In this document: positions 26,765-34,977 of the stretch, one piece after another
How positions within the stretch are numbered: position 1 is the first letter of the stretch
How the letters are laid out: each line of letters begins with the position of its first letter
Assembly: GCA_026982475.1 (NCBI GenBank)
Contig: JALSHB010000172.1
Coordinates: 1-50,749 of the forward strand
Origin: Chromatiales bacterium
GTDB lineage: Bacteria > Pseudomonadota > Gammaproteobacteria > SZUA-152
DNA length: 50,749 bases
Direction: 5' to 3'
Notes under the pieces: model-generated
The model's input: the letters and a program-made list of their open reading frames with translations, nothing else
Told to the model about the DNA's origin: nothing
Database searches by the model: none
Translations under genes and position numbers: made by a program

Positions 26765-27609
26765 GAATGGGTACGCCCTTCGAGAAAGATCTGGTCCATG
26801 CGCCCCCAGGCGAAATCGCGCAGGAGGGCCTGCAGGCGCTCCTCCATGCGGCCCAAGTTGAGGTAGTGGCGGAAGCGTGTCCGGGCGCTGAGTCCGTCCT
26901 GGCGCGGCTGGTCCGGGTCGATCTCCCAGGGATGGAAGTAGAACATGCCGGGCTGGTCCTCTACCCGGTTGACCCGGCGCAGGGCCCAGCGCGATACGGT
27001 ATAGGGGTAGAGGCGGAAGAAACCGCCGCCGCCGCAGGGCAGGTTGCGACCCGCCACCCGCAGGGTGGTGATGGGAATCTCGAGAATGCCGCCCTCGCCA
27101 CGCGGTCGAAAGGCGAAGCGCGGCGCCTCGGGCATGCCATAGAGATCGTGCTTCACCGGGTAGATGCTGGAGCTGTAGGCATGGCCGGCCTCGGCCAGCT
27201 CGTCCAGCGCCCACAGGTTGTCGGCGCCGATGGAATAACTGGCGGCTCGATAGCCCTTCACCGCCACCCCCGCCGTGTCCTCGAGCAGTTTTTTCGTCTT
27301 CTCGATGTCGGCACGAAATTCCTTCGGCTGCTGTTGCGTCACACGCACATGGGAGTAACCGTGGCTGGCCAGCTCATGGCCGTTATCAACAATGCGCCGC
27401 ACCAAGCCGCGATAACGCTCCGCCACCCAGCCCAGGGTAAAAAAGGTGGCCTGGATCCCGGCCGCATCGAATAGGGCAAGGATACGATCGGTATTGGCCT
27501 CCACGCGACAGGGGATGCGCTCCCAGTGGTCACGCTCGATGTAAGGCTCGAAGGCCGAGACCTGGAAATAGTCCTCGACATCGACGGTCATGGCGTTGCG
27601 GATGGTCAT
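26761..27609 (-). CDS. XrtA-system polysaccharide deacetylase (TIGR03006 type)
   Basis: 282 aa from ATG at 27609. The N-terminus NAMTVDVEDYFQVSAFEPY gives the catalytic-base and metal Asp residues of carbohydrate esterase family 4. The metal-binding HxxxH region is in NGHELASHGYSHVRVTQ near residue 85, and FYFHPWEIDPDQPR near 230 supplies the late His. A DUF3473-type C-terminus completes the subtype. It should remove N-acetyl groups from amino sugars in the polymer, which would create free amines for the FemAB-like, AAC(3)-like or sulfotransferase enzymes. No signal peptide is seen, as is usual for this subtype. WecB is encoded 19 bp upstream. Confidence 0.95.
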   Translation of the reverse strand: MTIRNAMTVDVEDYFQVSAFEPYIERDHWERIPCRVEANTDRILALFDAAGIQATFFTLGWVAERYRGLVRRIVDNGHELASHGYSHVRVTQQQPKEFRADIEKTKKLLEDTAGVAVKGYRAASYSIGADNLWALDELAEAGHAYSSSIYPVKHDLYGMPEAPRFAFRPRGEGGILEIPITTLRVAGRNLPCGGGGFFRLYPYTVSRWALRRVNRVEDQPGMFYFHPWEIDPDQPRQDGLSARTRFRHYLNLGRMEERLQALLRDFAWGRMDQIFLEGRTHS

Positions 27610-27628
27610 AGGCGATTTTCCCGGCGGC

Positions 27629-28762
27629 TCAGGCGCGCGCCGCCAGCCAGCCTTCCAGCACCGCAACGATACGCTCGGCGGCCTTGCCATCCCACAGTTC
27701 CGGCACGCGCCCGGCCTTGCCGCCGCTGGTCATCACCTCGTCGAAGGTGGCGCGGATCTTCGCCGGGTCGGTGCCTACCACGGTATTGGTGCCCTGGGTC
27801 ACGGTAATCGGCCGTTCGGTGTTCTCGCGCAGGGTGATGCAGGGCACGCCGAGGGCGGTGGTCTCTTCCTGGATGCCGCCGGAATCCGTCAGCACCACCC
27901 TGGCCTCGCTCATCAGGCCCAGCAGTTGCAGGTAGCCCTGTGGGGGCAGGGTGAGGATGCGCGCCCCGTCGATCAGGCCGGACAGACCGGCCTCGCGCAC
28001 CTTGCCCTCGGTACGGGGATGGATGGGGAACACCAGGGGCAACTCCCCGCTGATCGCGGCCAGGGTATCGAGCAGGCGGCGCAGCACCGCGGGATCGTCC
28101 ACGTTGGAGGGGCGGTGCAGGGTCAGCAGTCCGTAGGCGCCGGGCTGGAAGGCCGCATCGGCGTCCATCTCGCGGAAGGTATCGGCGGCCGGCACCTTCT
28201 TCTGCAACTGGGCATGCAGGGTGTCGATCATCACGTTGCCGGTGAAGTGCACACGGGAGGCATCGATGCCCTCGCGCGCCAGGTTGGCCTCGGCCTCGCG
28301 CTCGGTGGTGAACAGCAGGTCGGAGATCTGGTCGGTGAGCACGCGGTTCACCTCCTCGGGCATAGCCCGGTCGTAACTGCGCAGACCGGCCTCCACGTGC
28401 ACCACCGGCACCCCCTTCTTGGTGGCCACCAGGGCGCAGGCGATGGTGGAATTGACGTCACCCACCACCAGCACCAGCGCCGGCTGCTCGCGATCCAGCA
28501 CCGGCTCGAAGCGGCGCATGATCTCGGCGGTCTGTACCGCATGACTTCCGGAACCGACGCCCAAGTCCTCATCCGGCTCGGGGATGCCGAGCTGGTCGAA
28601 GAAGGCGTGTTTCATGGCTGCGTCGTAGTGCTGGCCGGTATGGACCAGGTACGGCGCGAGTGACGCTGAAGCCTCCAGCGCCGCCATCACCGGGGCGATT
28701 TTCATAAAATTGGGACGTGCGCCGACGACGCAGAGAATCTTGGCATGTTGCGATGGACTCAT
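27629..28762 (-). CDS. wecB: UDP-N-acetylglucosamine 2-epimerase (non-hydrolysing)
   Basis: 377 aa from ATG at 28762. Conserved blocks in order are VVGARPNFMKIAPVM near residue 10, HTGQHYDAAMKHAFFDQ near 42, VVGDVNSTIACALVATKKG near 95, HVEAGLRSYDRAMPEE near 118 and LTDSGGIQEETTALGVP near 288. The enzyme interconverts UDP-GlcNAc and UDP-ManNAc in the cytoplasm, implying ManNAc or a derivative in the polymer. No WecC-type ManNAc dehydrogenase was identified with certainty; the TviB-like gene at 47597 is the nearest relative. Non-hydrolysing membership is supported by the conserved GARPN and EAGLRS blocks. A wecB gene in this position is standard in XrtA loci. Confidence 0.95.
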   Translation of the reverse strand: MSPSQHAKILCVVGARPNFMKIAPVMAALEASASLAPYLVHTGQHYDAAMKHAFFDQLGIPEPDEDLGVGSGSHAVQTAEIMRRFEPVLDREQPALVLVVGDVNSTIACALVATKKGVPVVHVEAGLRSYDRAMPEEVNRVLTDQISDLLFTTEREAEANLAREGIDASRVHFTGNVMIDTLHAQLQKKVPAADTFREMDADAAFQPGAYGLLTLHRPSNVDDPAVLRRLLDTLAAISGELPLVFPIHPRTEGKVREAGLSGLIDGARILTLPPQGYLQLLGLMSEARVVLTDSGGIQEETTALGVPCITLRENTERPITVTQGTNTVVGTDPAKIRATFDEVMTSGGKAGRVPELWDGKAAERIVAVLEGWLAARA

Positions 28763-28805
28763 GGTGTTTCCTGTTGCAAGGGTGTTTCGTGTTCGGTGGC
28801 GCTGC

Positions 28806-30242
28806 CTACAGACTGATAATGAGGCGAACGGCGAGCAGGTTTTCGCTGTAGTCAGTGGTGTTGCTGCGCGCGCGGCGGGTTCTCTCATACTCAACGGTAG
28901 CAGTGCTCTTCTGCCCCAATTCCTTCCTGTAGGATACGCTGGAGGTGATCATGTCGTCCGTATAGGCGTTGAGCACTGCCACATCCATTAAGGTGAAGCG
29001 GGACTCCAGGTTCAGCGAACCACGCCGGGTCAATGACCAGCGCCAAGCCAGGAAGGCGCCGTTGATGTCCTCCTGTCGCCCACTTTGCTGATAGTCACGG
29101 ATCTCACGATAAATACCTACGCGGCTCCTCGATTTGCGCGTGCGAAACTCAAGGTTCAGCTGGCCGAGCTGGCGAATAAACACTTCATTGACGGGAATGC
29201 GTCCGATCAGCTGTTCCGATGTGTTGGGATTAATGACGGGATTACCATTCGAGTCGTACACAGGCACGCTGACCAGGGTGCGGGCGCGGGTATTGAGGTC
29301 GTGGATATAGCTGGCACTTGCCTCGGTTCGCCGCCCACGATGCGACAGCTCCAGATTCCACACCGGACCGAAATATCGCTCACCCCGGCTGAGCCGGAAC
29401 GAAGTGCGTGGCGAAGGCCGCCAGTCGAAGCCCACCGTCCAGAACGCGCCAGAAAGCGCGGGGACGCCCCCTCCACGCTGATACTCGTTTTTCTCGTACC
29501 CCAGAGTGCCATTGAGACTGAGCTTGCGGCCAACGAGATAATCCAGCGATGACCTGACGTTCTGCCAAGTTTCGCGCGGGCGCAGCCCCGGCGTGTACTT
29601 GACCTTGCGCGAATAGAAGCCCAGCCGCCAACCCCAGCGATCCGCCGTCCGGGCATCCGCCAAATTACCAGAAACGATATCCGAAACGCTGTCTTCCGTA
29701 TAAGTTGTGCTATTACCGTCGAGAAAGCGGACAGCTTCCCGGCTGTAGCGCAGCTCGCTCTCGGCCCACCCTCCCAGCCTGCGCTTGAGATAAGGGGTGA
29801 GCCTGCTGGTCGCGATATTCTGGCGGAAGGTGTTGATAGAGATATTTCCCTGTCCAATATCCCTTTCCGGATCGACCACCATCTGCCGATACGCGGCATC
29901 ACCGTCGAAATACAGCAGGTCTTTCATCAGTTCCGAATCGAAGGCGCCCAGTATCTGCTGATAGGAGCTGTTGAGTTTTTCGGAGCTGGCGTATAACAGG
30001 TTCTGCAAACGATAATCGAAGCGAAGATCCAGGCGGGGTCCCTCACCCACAAGCGAGACACCGGGGTTGATCTGAGTAACGAAGTCGGATTTCGTCTGTC
30101 CTGCCGGCTGCAGATACAGGTTGTCCGCATAGGTTCCGGAAATCTCCAGGAATGGCTTGACCTCCCAGCTGGCTGCCGACGACCACGATGGAACGGTTGC
30201 AAGTATCAGTCCTGCCAATACCCGCCCCCGCAGCCGCTTCAC
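28806..30242 (-). CDS. XrtA-associated outer-membrane beta-barrel protein (TIGR03016 type)
   Basis: 478 aa from GTG at 30242; a TTG at 30251 directly abutting the upstream TAG is an alternative. A Sec signal peptide is clear (KRLRGRVLAGLILATVPSWS, cleavage after SSA near residue 23). The mature protein opens with VKPFLEISGTYADNLYL, a phrase typical of this family, and continues as alternating amphipathic strands with many Arg, Tyr and Trp residues, ending in an aromatic-flanked final strand (LLAVRLIISL). It is probably an outer-membrane pore or scaffold for exopolysaccharide export. The usual neighbouring XrtA locus ATPase (TIGR03015 type) is not found between it and wecB, where only 43 bp remain. 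Confidence 0.9.
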   Translation of the reverse strand: MKRLRGRVLAGLILATVPSWSSAASWEVKPFLEISGTYADNLYLQPAGQTKSDFVTQINPGVSLVGEGPRLDLRFDYRLQNLLYASSEKLNSSYQQILGAFDSELMKDLLYFDGDAAYRQMVVDPERDIGQGNISINTFRQNIATSRLTPYLKRRLGGWAESELRYSREAVRFLDGNSTTYTEDSVSDIVSGNLADARTADRWGWRLGFYSRKVKYTPGLRPRETWQNVRSSLDYLVGRKLSLNGTLGYEKNEYQRGGGVPALSGAFWTVGFDWRPSPRTSFRLSRGERYFGPVWNLELSHRGRRTEASASYIHDLNTRARTLVSVPVYDSNGNPVINPNTSEQLIGRIPVNEVFIRQLGQLNLEFRTRKSRSRVGIYREIRDYQQSGRQEDINGAFLAWRWSLTRRGSLNLESRFTLMDVAVLNAYTDDMITSSVSYRKELGQKSTATVEYERTRRARSNTTDYSENLLAVRLIISL

Positions 30243-30251
30243 CGGTGACAA

Positions 30252-31124
30252 CTAAGCCCCCCGCCCCGTCGCCCCATAACCGTACCCATAACCGTAGGCC
30301 TGGGCTGAGGAACGATTCTTGTTGAGGATCACACCGACCACCTGATTCTCGTCGAGCAGGGCGAGAGCCTCCTTGACCATTTCCTGTGGCGTTCTGGCTG
30401 CCTCGATGACCACCACGATCTGGCCCATGTACGAGGACAATGTCACCGCCTCGTTGGAAAGCAACAGCGGCGGAGCATCAAAGAGAACGACCCGGTCCGG
30501 ATAGCGGTTGGCAAGTTCGTCCATCAATGATTCCATCGCGGTGCTGGCCAGAAGCTCCGCCGAGGAGGGGTGGCGGCGACCGGCGGGAAGTATGGTCAGC
30601 TTGGGAACGTTGGTCTTCATCAACAGATCCGACAGATCCATGTTAGAGTCTGCCAGGTAGTCCACTAGCCCGTACTCGGGTTCAGGAATACCGCAGTAGC
30701 GACACACGGCCGGCTTGGCGACATCCCCCTCCACCAGCAGCACGGTGCGATCCAGCTCCATGGCCATGCTCATCGCCAGGTTGATGGAAGTAAAGGTCTT
30801 TCCCTCGCCCGGCAATGCGCTGGTAATCATGATCAGGTTGCCATGGTCAATCTCCACCGCACCACGGCCGAAGGCATTTTTCAACAAGGGACGCTTGATG
30901 GCGCGGTATTCATCGGCCAGCCCTCCCTGAGCAGTCTCCGGTGTGAGCATGCCGGCGGCATGAAGAAGCCCGAAGTCGATCTCGACGTGCTGACGGGTAG
31001 TCGCGCGCGGAGCCGTTTCAGAAGCAGGCGAAGCCTGCTCGGCAACCGAGGGCGCCTGTGTTGCGACTCCCGCCTCCACTGCGTCCTTGCCAAGCTTGTC
31101 AATATAGCGTTCGATGGAACTCAT
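30252..31124 (-). CDS. XrtA-associated tyrosine autokinase (BY-kinase, CpsD/Wzc-C type)
   Basis: 290 aa. After a variable Ala/Thr-rich N-terminal stretch, the kinase domain shows Walker A ITSALPGEGKTFTSINLAM near residue 105, Walker A' TVLLVEGDVAKP near 130 and Walker B VVLFDAPPLLLS near 215. The C-terminus ends in an alternating tyrosine cluster (AYGYGYGYGATGRGA), the autophosphorylation site of bacterial tyrosine kinases. The membrane activator is the separate chain-length protein 36 bp upstream, the Gram-positive-like split arrangement usual in XrtA loci (TIGR03018). Phosphorylation cycles should control polymer length and export. Its stop TAG directly abuts the barrel-protein reading frame. 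Confidence 0.95.
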   Translation of the reverse strand: MSSIERYIDKLGKDAVEAGVATQAPSVAEQASPASETAPRATTRQHVEIDFGLLHAAGMLTPETAQGGLADEYRAIKRPLLKNAFGRGAVEIDHGNLIMITSALPGEGKTFTSINLAMSMAMELDRTVLLVEGDVAKPAVCRYCGIPEPEYGLVDYLADSNMDLSDLLMKTNVPKLTILPAGRRHPSSAELLASTAMESLMDELANRYPDRVVLFDAPPLLLSNEAVTLSSYMGQIVVVIEAARTPQEMVKEALALLDENQVVGVILNKNRSSAQAYGYGYGYGATGRGA

Positions 31125-31160
31125 CGTCGTGTCTTCCCCTGATCGGCGCGTAGCAATGGC

Positions 31161-32738
31161 CTAAATATCCAGATTGAGCTTGTCCAGCAGAAGATAGGCC
31201 ATGTAGATCCCGTACAGCCCTACCAGGATCAGTCCCATCGAGCCAAAGCCGAACACCTCGGCACGCCGCTTCAATCGGGCCTGCCGGCTCCATACCCGAG
31301 AGACGCTGCCGAACACGGGCACGCCCAACTCACGGCTGACCGTGCGCACGTTATCGAAGGAAGGCTTGATCTGCGACATGAAGAAGGCAAAGGCCAGCCC
31401 CGCCAACAGGCTGCCGATGAGCACCACCGATACCAGCAGAGGACGGTTGGGCCCAGACGCCTCCATTGGTGCAAAGGGTGGATCGATGATGCGGAACTTC
31501 ACGTCCTCGGAACTACGCCCGGCCTCGCGGGCGATTTTTGCCGCCTCGCGGCGAGCCAGCAGCTGATCGTAATTCTTCTTATTGATCTCGTAATCGCGGT
31601 TGAGACGCTTCAGTTCGGCCTCCACCTTCGGAATGGTATCGACCATCTTACGCAACTTGTCTACATCGGCCTGGTAACGGCCCACGCGCGCGCGCAGTGC
31701 CGAGACATTGGCTTCGGCCTCGCCGAAAGAGATCTTGAGCTGTTGATACACCGGATTGGTTTCCAGCGCCATGCCGGGCTGAGCCGTCATACCCGGTGCC
31801 ACCTTGGCCATCATCGCCAGCTCCTTGTCCCGCTGTCCCTCCAGGCTCTCGATGTTCTTCTGGATGGCAATCACGTCCGGGTGCTTGTCAGTGTATTGGA
31901 GGAAAAGGTTATCCAGGCGCTGGTAAAGTTCCTGGATACGGGAATCCAGCAAGGAATTGCTGGCGGGAGCCCGAGGCGCCGCGCGGGGCGTCATGATGCC
32001 GAAGGTGGGTTCCGATCCCTCCATCTGCCTGCGCAGCTCATCTCGACGACTCACCGCCTCACTTAGCTCCAGCTGCGCCTCGGCGAGCCGGAGTTGCGCA
32101 TCCTGCAACTGCTGATAGTATTCTCGCCCTTCCTGCGGCATGAGGCCGACATTGCGGCGCTTGAATTCCTTCAGCGCGTCTTCCGCCGAGAGGAGCCTCG
32201 CCTCGTATTGCCTGATCTGCTCGTCGATGAAACGCTCAGCCACATCGGTGTCACGCCGTGTGTCACCCAGGCTGTTCTCGACGAAAATGGTCAGTAGGGA
32301 CTGTACCACCTGCTTGGCCCTATCGGGACTCTGGTCGGTGTAGGTAATGGTATAGAGCTTCTCGCGCCCCCGGCCCTGGATCTTGATCGTATTTTCAAGC
32401 CGCAGCAGCAGGTTTTCCATTTCCTCGGGCGTAGTCGCCTCCAGATCCATGTCTGTCATGCGCGCCACCTTCTCCAGATTGGGGCGGCTGAGCAGGGTGC
32501 GGGTCATGATGGCCACTTCGCTACCGACATCCGTTTCCACGGCAAGGCCCTTCAGCAGGGGGCGCAACACGGATGTGGTGTCCACATAGACTCGAGCCGA
32601 GGCTTCGTATTGGTCAGGCAACAGGTAGACCATAACCCAGCCACCGACACACAGGGGCCATGCCAGCAGATAGACGAACCAGCGAAAACGCCAGATGCCA
32701 CGCAGATGGCCCTTCAGTTGGTCAATTAGTTCTTCCAT
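31161..32738 (-). CDS. XrtA-system polysaccharide chain-length determinant (Wzz/PCP type)
   Basis: 525 aa from ATG at 32738; upstream extension is not supported. Membrane segments lie at about 20-40 (FVYLLAWPLCVGGWVMVYLL), 435-455 (LLVSVVLIGSLLAGLAFAFF) and a third at the C-terminus. Between the first two is a long, coiled-coil-rich periplasmic region with the Wzz-like DQYEASARVYVDTTSVLRPL entry. Size and third helix match the exosortase subtype TIGR03007. It should set chain length and act as membrane activator for the separate BY-kinase downstream. The order export lipoprotein, chain-length protein, kinase, barrel protein is the canonical XrtA export module. Confidence 0.95.
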   Translation of the reverse strand: MEELIDQLKGHLRGIWRFRWFVYLLAWPLCVGGWVMVYLLPDQYEASARVYVDTTSVLRPLLKGLAVETDVGSEVAIMTRTLLSRPNLEKVARMTDMDLEATTPEEMENLLLRLENTIKIQGRGREKLYTITYTDQSPDRAKQVVQSLLTIFVENSLGDTRRDTDVAERFIDEQIRQYEARLLSAEDALKEFKRRNVGLMPQEGREYYQQLQDAQLRLAEAQLELSEAVSRRDELRRQMEGSEPTFGIMTPRAAPRAPASNSLLDSRIQELYQRLDNLFLQYTDKHPDVIAIQKNIESLEGQRDKELAMMAKVAPGMTAQPGMALETNPVYQQLKISFGEAEANVSALRARVGRYQADVDKLRKMVDTIPKVEAELKRLNRDYEINKKNYDQLLARREAAKIAREAGRSSEDVKFRIIDPPFAPMEASGPNRPLLVSVVLIGSLLAGLAFAFFMSQIKPSFDNVRTVSRELGVPVFGSVSRVWSRQARLKRRAEVFGFGSMGLILVGLYGIYMAYLLLDKLNLDI

Positions 32739-32802
32739 GGATGTTCCGCTCTCATCAAGGTAGGACCGGACAGCATTCCGTCCGTGGCCGGCTCGGGCCG
32801 GA

Positions 32803-33420
32803 CTACAGCCAAGACTCGGGTATAATGAGGATATCCCCGGGGAGAACAGGGACATTGGCCGATATGTCGCCGTCACGAATCAGATCGTCCAGCCGCACGG
32901 CATACTGGCGGGATGCGTCACCCTGCAGGCGAACAAGGCGGGCCTTGTTGCCGGCCGCGAACTCGGTCAGGCCACCCACAGCGATCATCACATCCAACAC
33001 AGACATGTCCTCGCGATAGGGCAACACCATGGGGGTCGTCGCCTCTCCTACGACGCGTACTTGCTGGTCATAGGGGCCGACAAAGCCACGCATCATCACG
33101 GTTACCAGCGGTGTTTTCAGGTACTGGGACAGCTCCCGCTCAATGTCGCGCGCCACCTGGGTCGGCGTCCTGCCAGCCGCCACCAGATCCTCCACCAGGG
33201 GCGTGGATATCTTTCCGTCAGGACGCACCACCACCTGGGTAGAGACCTCGGGATTGCGCCAAACGAATACTTCGAGGGCGTCGCCCGGCCCGATGATGTA
33301 GTCGGGACTCGCCGATGCCGAGGCGGGTGCCGGCGGCAGGGAGCTGGCGCAGCCTGTGGCTCCGGCAACGAACACAATCAACAGAAACACTATCATTCCG
33401 TACAGACCGTCACGAACCAT
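32803..33420 (-). CDS. XrtA-system exopolysaccharide export lipoprotein (Wza-like)
   Basis: 205 aa from ATG at 33420. The N-terminal hydrophobic segment ends in a lipobox (FVAGATGCASS), so the mature protein should be lipidated at Cys24. A Poly_export (PES) domain follows with YIIGPGDALEVFVWRNPE near 40 and VRPDGKISTPLVEDLVAAG near 65, then one SLBB-like domain (VRVVGEATTPMVLPYREDMS). It is shorter than E. coli Wza (about 380 aa), as usual for TIGR03027 proteins, and probably forms the periplasmic/outer-membrane channel entrance. It is the first gene of the minus-strand core operon, so the 785-bp region upstream should hold its promoter. Confidence 0.95.
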   Translation of the reverse strand: MVRDGLYGMIVFLLIVFVAGATGCASSLPPAPASASASPDYIIGPGDALEVFVWRNPEVSTQVVVRPDGKISTPLVEDLVAAGRTPTQVARDIERELSQYLKTPLVTVMMRGFVGPYDQQVRVVGEATTPMVLPYREDMSVLDVMIAVGGLTEFAAGNKARLVRLQGDASRQYAVRLDDLIRDGDISANVPVLPGDILIIPESWL

Positions 33421-34205
33421 GCGTTGTAAGCCTCGTAAAAACTCGAATTACCGCTCAACTGGCAAAATGATATCACAGCCCGATGCCCGTGATGCACAGA
33501 CACCCCACCACACGAATTTGCAGACTATTTGCAGACCGACTGTTGCTGACTCACTCACAGGAACCAACAAAACCCCGCATCATGATTGCGGCAGCCCATA
33601 GGGTCTTGTTGGCGGCCTGACAAAATTCCTGGCGAGAACGGCTTCCCGCCATCTTGCTGCTGTGAGAAACATCATCATCTGCCTCATCCAACCAGACACG
33701 GAAGGCCGCACAGAGAATTTCACTGAGCAACCACGGGGTGGCGAACTATACTACGATCAATGACTTAACAACATAGCCCCCAAAAACCGCGATGAAGAAA
33801 TAGGCGTATTTTCCGCAACGGGATTCAGCTTGGGCAGCCAAAAGACCCTTTGTCGGCCCTACGCTTGTCGGAAATTTTTACACTCTTCGCCATGCCACCA
33901 CAGAACAAAACCAACGCCACCTGCCGGCCCACTTCCTCTCCCCTCAACCGAATCGAAAAATGACACATAACCCATTGATACAGCGACCATTTGTCTGATT
34001 TTCTCGCACATACGCGCACATTGCCTCCCCTGTCGAGATACTTTACAACCCCATCAGTCTTTTCGCACAGAAACGAGAAGTTATCTTATATTTCCGCGAC
34101 TTACACACATGGCACGCCTCTTGCTTGCCAGCAGATTGAGAGAAGAATTATATTTTTTACCCATACCTACATTAGATAGTTTTACTTTTAACGATAGAGG
34201 ACTGA
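33421..34205. promoter_or_regulatory. Divergent regulatory region between export operon and cargo gene
   Basis: 785 bp with no credible gene; frames are short and without motifs. It serves the minus-strand export operon (start 33420) and the plus-strand PEP-CTERM gene (start 34206). Visible signals are a consensus sigma-54 promoter at 34110-34125, tandem TTTGCAGAC copies at 33517-33525 and 33528-33536 (11-bp period), TTGTCGG copies at 33850-33856 and 33865-33871, and GCACA-ended repeats at 33997-34020 and 34058-34069. The last lie within enhancer distance of the sigma-54 site and could bind PrsR; that is a guess. I found no convincing sigma-54 site facing the export operon. Confidence 0.6.
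34110..34125 (+). promoter_or_regulatory. Sigma-54 (RpoN) -24/-12 promoter of the PEP-CTERM gene
   Basis: TGGCACGCCTCTTGCT matches the RpoN consensus TGGCACGN4TTGCW at every defined position, with correct GG-to-GC spacing. The predicted transcription start is about 34136, giving a leader near 70 nt that is AT-rich and ends in AGAGGA before the tandem ATG codons at 34206/34209. A sigma-54 activator with a GAFTGA motif (PrsR) is encoded 6 kb away in the same locus. Confidence 0.92.
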
Positions 34206-34928
34206 ATGATGAGCAAACTCAACAACAACCTGATGGCGGTCATCGCAGCGGGAATGCTGACTGTTTCTGGCGCAAGTGGAGCCGTCACCTTCAGCGACGG
34301 CGGCGCCGGTCTGCAAGGACTGCTGGACGGCAACCCGAACGTAGGTGCTGGCACTGTCGATGTAATCAACGACCAGATGGGCGACGCCATCGACAGCTAT
34401 TGGAACTTCGGTGGAACCGGCGGCTCGATCCAGGTGATTCTTGGTGAAAACAGCCCGAATGCAGGCGTCAACTCCTTTGGTATCTTCAGCGGCAGCGATT
34501 CGCTGGAGGTCTTCATCGGCAGCGACGCAGCCGACTACAAGGCCTTTGTGAACTACGCCGGAGGGAGCCTTACCGCCAACGTCTTTGATGGTGGCGGCAC
34601 CTTCGTTCGCAGCAATAGCATCGCTTGGCTGGGCAACCCCTTTGGCTTCTACCTGAATAATGGCAGCGATACGTTTTACAGTGACAGCACGCTGAACGCG
34701 GGTGGCTTCGACGCCATGGTCGCCTATCAGGATGTGCCCATGCCTGGTGAAAGCATCCTGGCCTTCGAGGACGGAATCGCGGAAAACGGCTTCACCAACA
34801 CCGACTACGACGACTTTGTCGTGATGGTCGAGTCCGTCTACCCTGTTTCGGCGCCGGCGACACTGGCTCTGCTGGGCCTGGGCCTGATCGGCTTGGGCTA
34901 CCGCGCACGCCGCAAGGCCGCTGTCTGA
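34206..34928 (+). CDS. PEP-CTERM sorting-domain protein with variant SAP motif
   Basis: 240 aa, behind AGAGGA and tandem ATG codons. A Sec signal peptide is evident (hydrophobic run at 10-25, cleavage near SGASGA). The mature region is Gly/Asn/Ser/Asp-rich and acidic, with no Cys and many aromatic-flanked beta-strand motifs, as in secreted matrix proteins. The last 27 residues form the tripartite sorting tail: VSAPAT, a hydrophobic helix (LALLGLGLIGLGY) and a basic end (RARRKAAV). The first motif is SAP rather than PEP. XrtA should cleave it and perhaps anchor it to the envelope or polysaccharide. It is monocistronic: sigma-54 promoter upstream, strong terminator 22 bp downstream. No enzymatic function is recognised. 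Confidence 0.93.
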   Translation: MMSKLNNNLMAVIAAGMLTVSGASGAVTFSDGGAGLQGLLDGNPNVGAGTVDVINDQMGDAIDSYWNFGGTGGSIQVILGENSPNAGVNSFGIFSGSDSLEVFIGSDAADYKAFVNYAGGSLTANVFDGGGTFVRSNSIAWLGNPFGFYLNNGSDTFYSDSTLNAGGFDAMVAYQDVPMPGESILAFEDGIAENGFTNTDYDDFVVMVESVYPVSAPATLALLGLGLIGLGYRARRKAAV

Positions 34929-34950
34929 ACCTGGCAGGCACGCAGCGAGA

Positions 34951-34977
34951 ACGCCACCTTCGGGTGGCGTTTTTTTT
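34951..34977 (+). terminator. Rho-independent terminator after the PEP-CTERM gene
   Basis: An uninterrupted 8-bp stem (ACGCCACC with GGTGGCGT) closes on a TTCG tetraloop and is followed by a run of T residues through 34977. It starts 22 bp after the stop codon. The T-run is only on the plus-strand side, so it should end cargo transcription but not transcripts arriving from the convergent prsT genes. Confidence 0.93.

Noticed and set aside
33825-34019. 64-codon minus-strand frame in the regulatory region
   Set aside because: No ribosome site, no recognisable motif, basic composition, and it overlaps the likely enhancer region of the cargo promoter.
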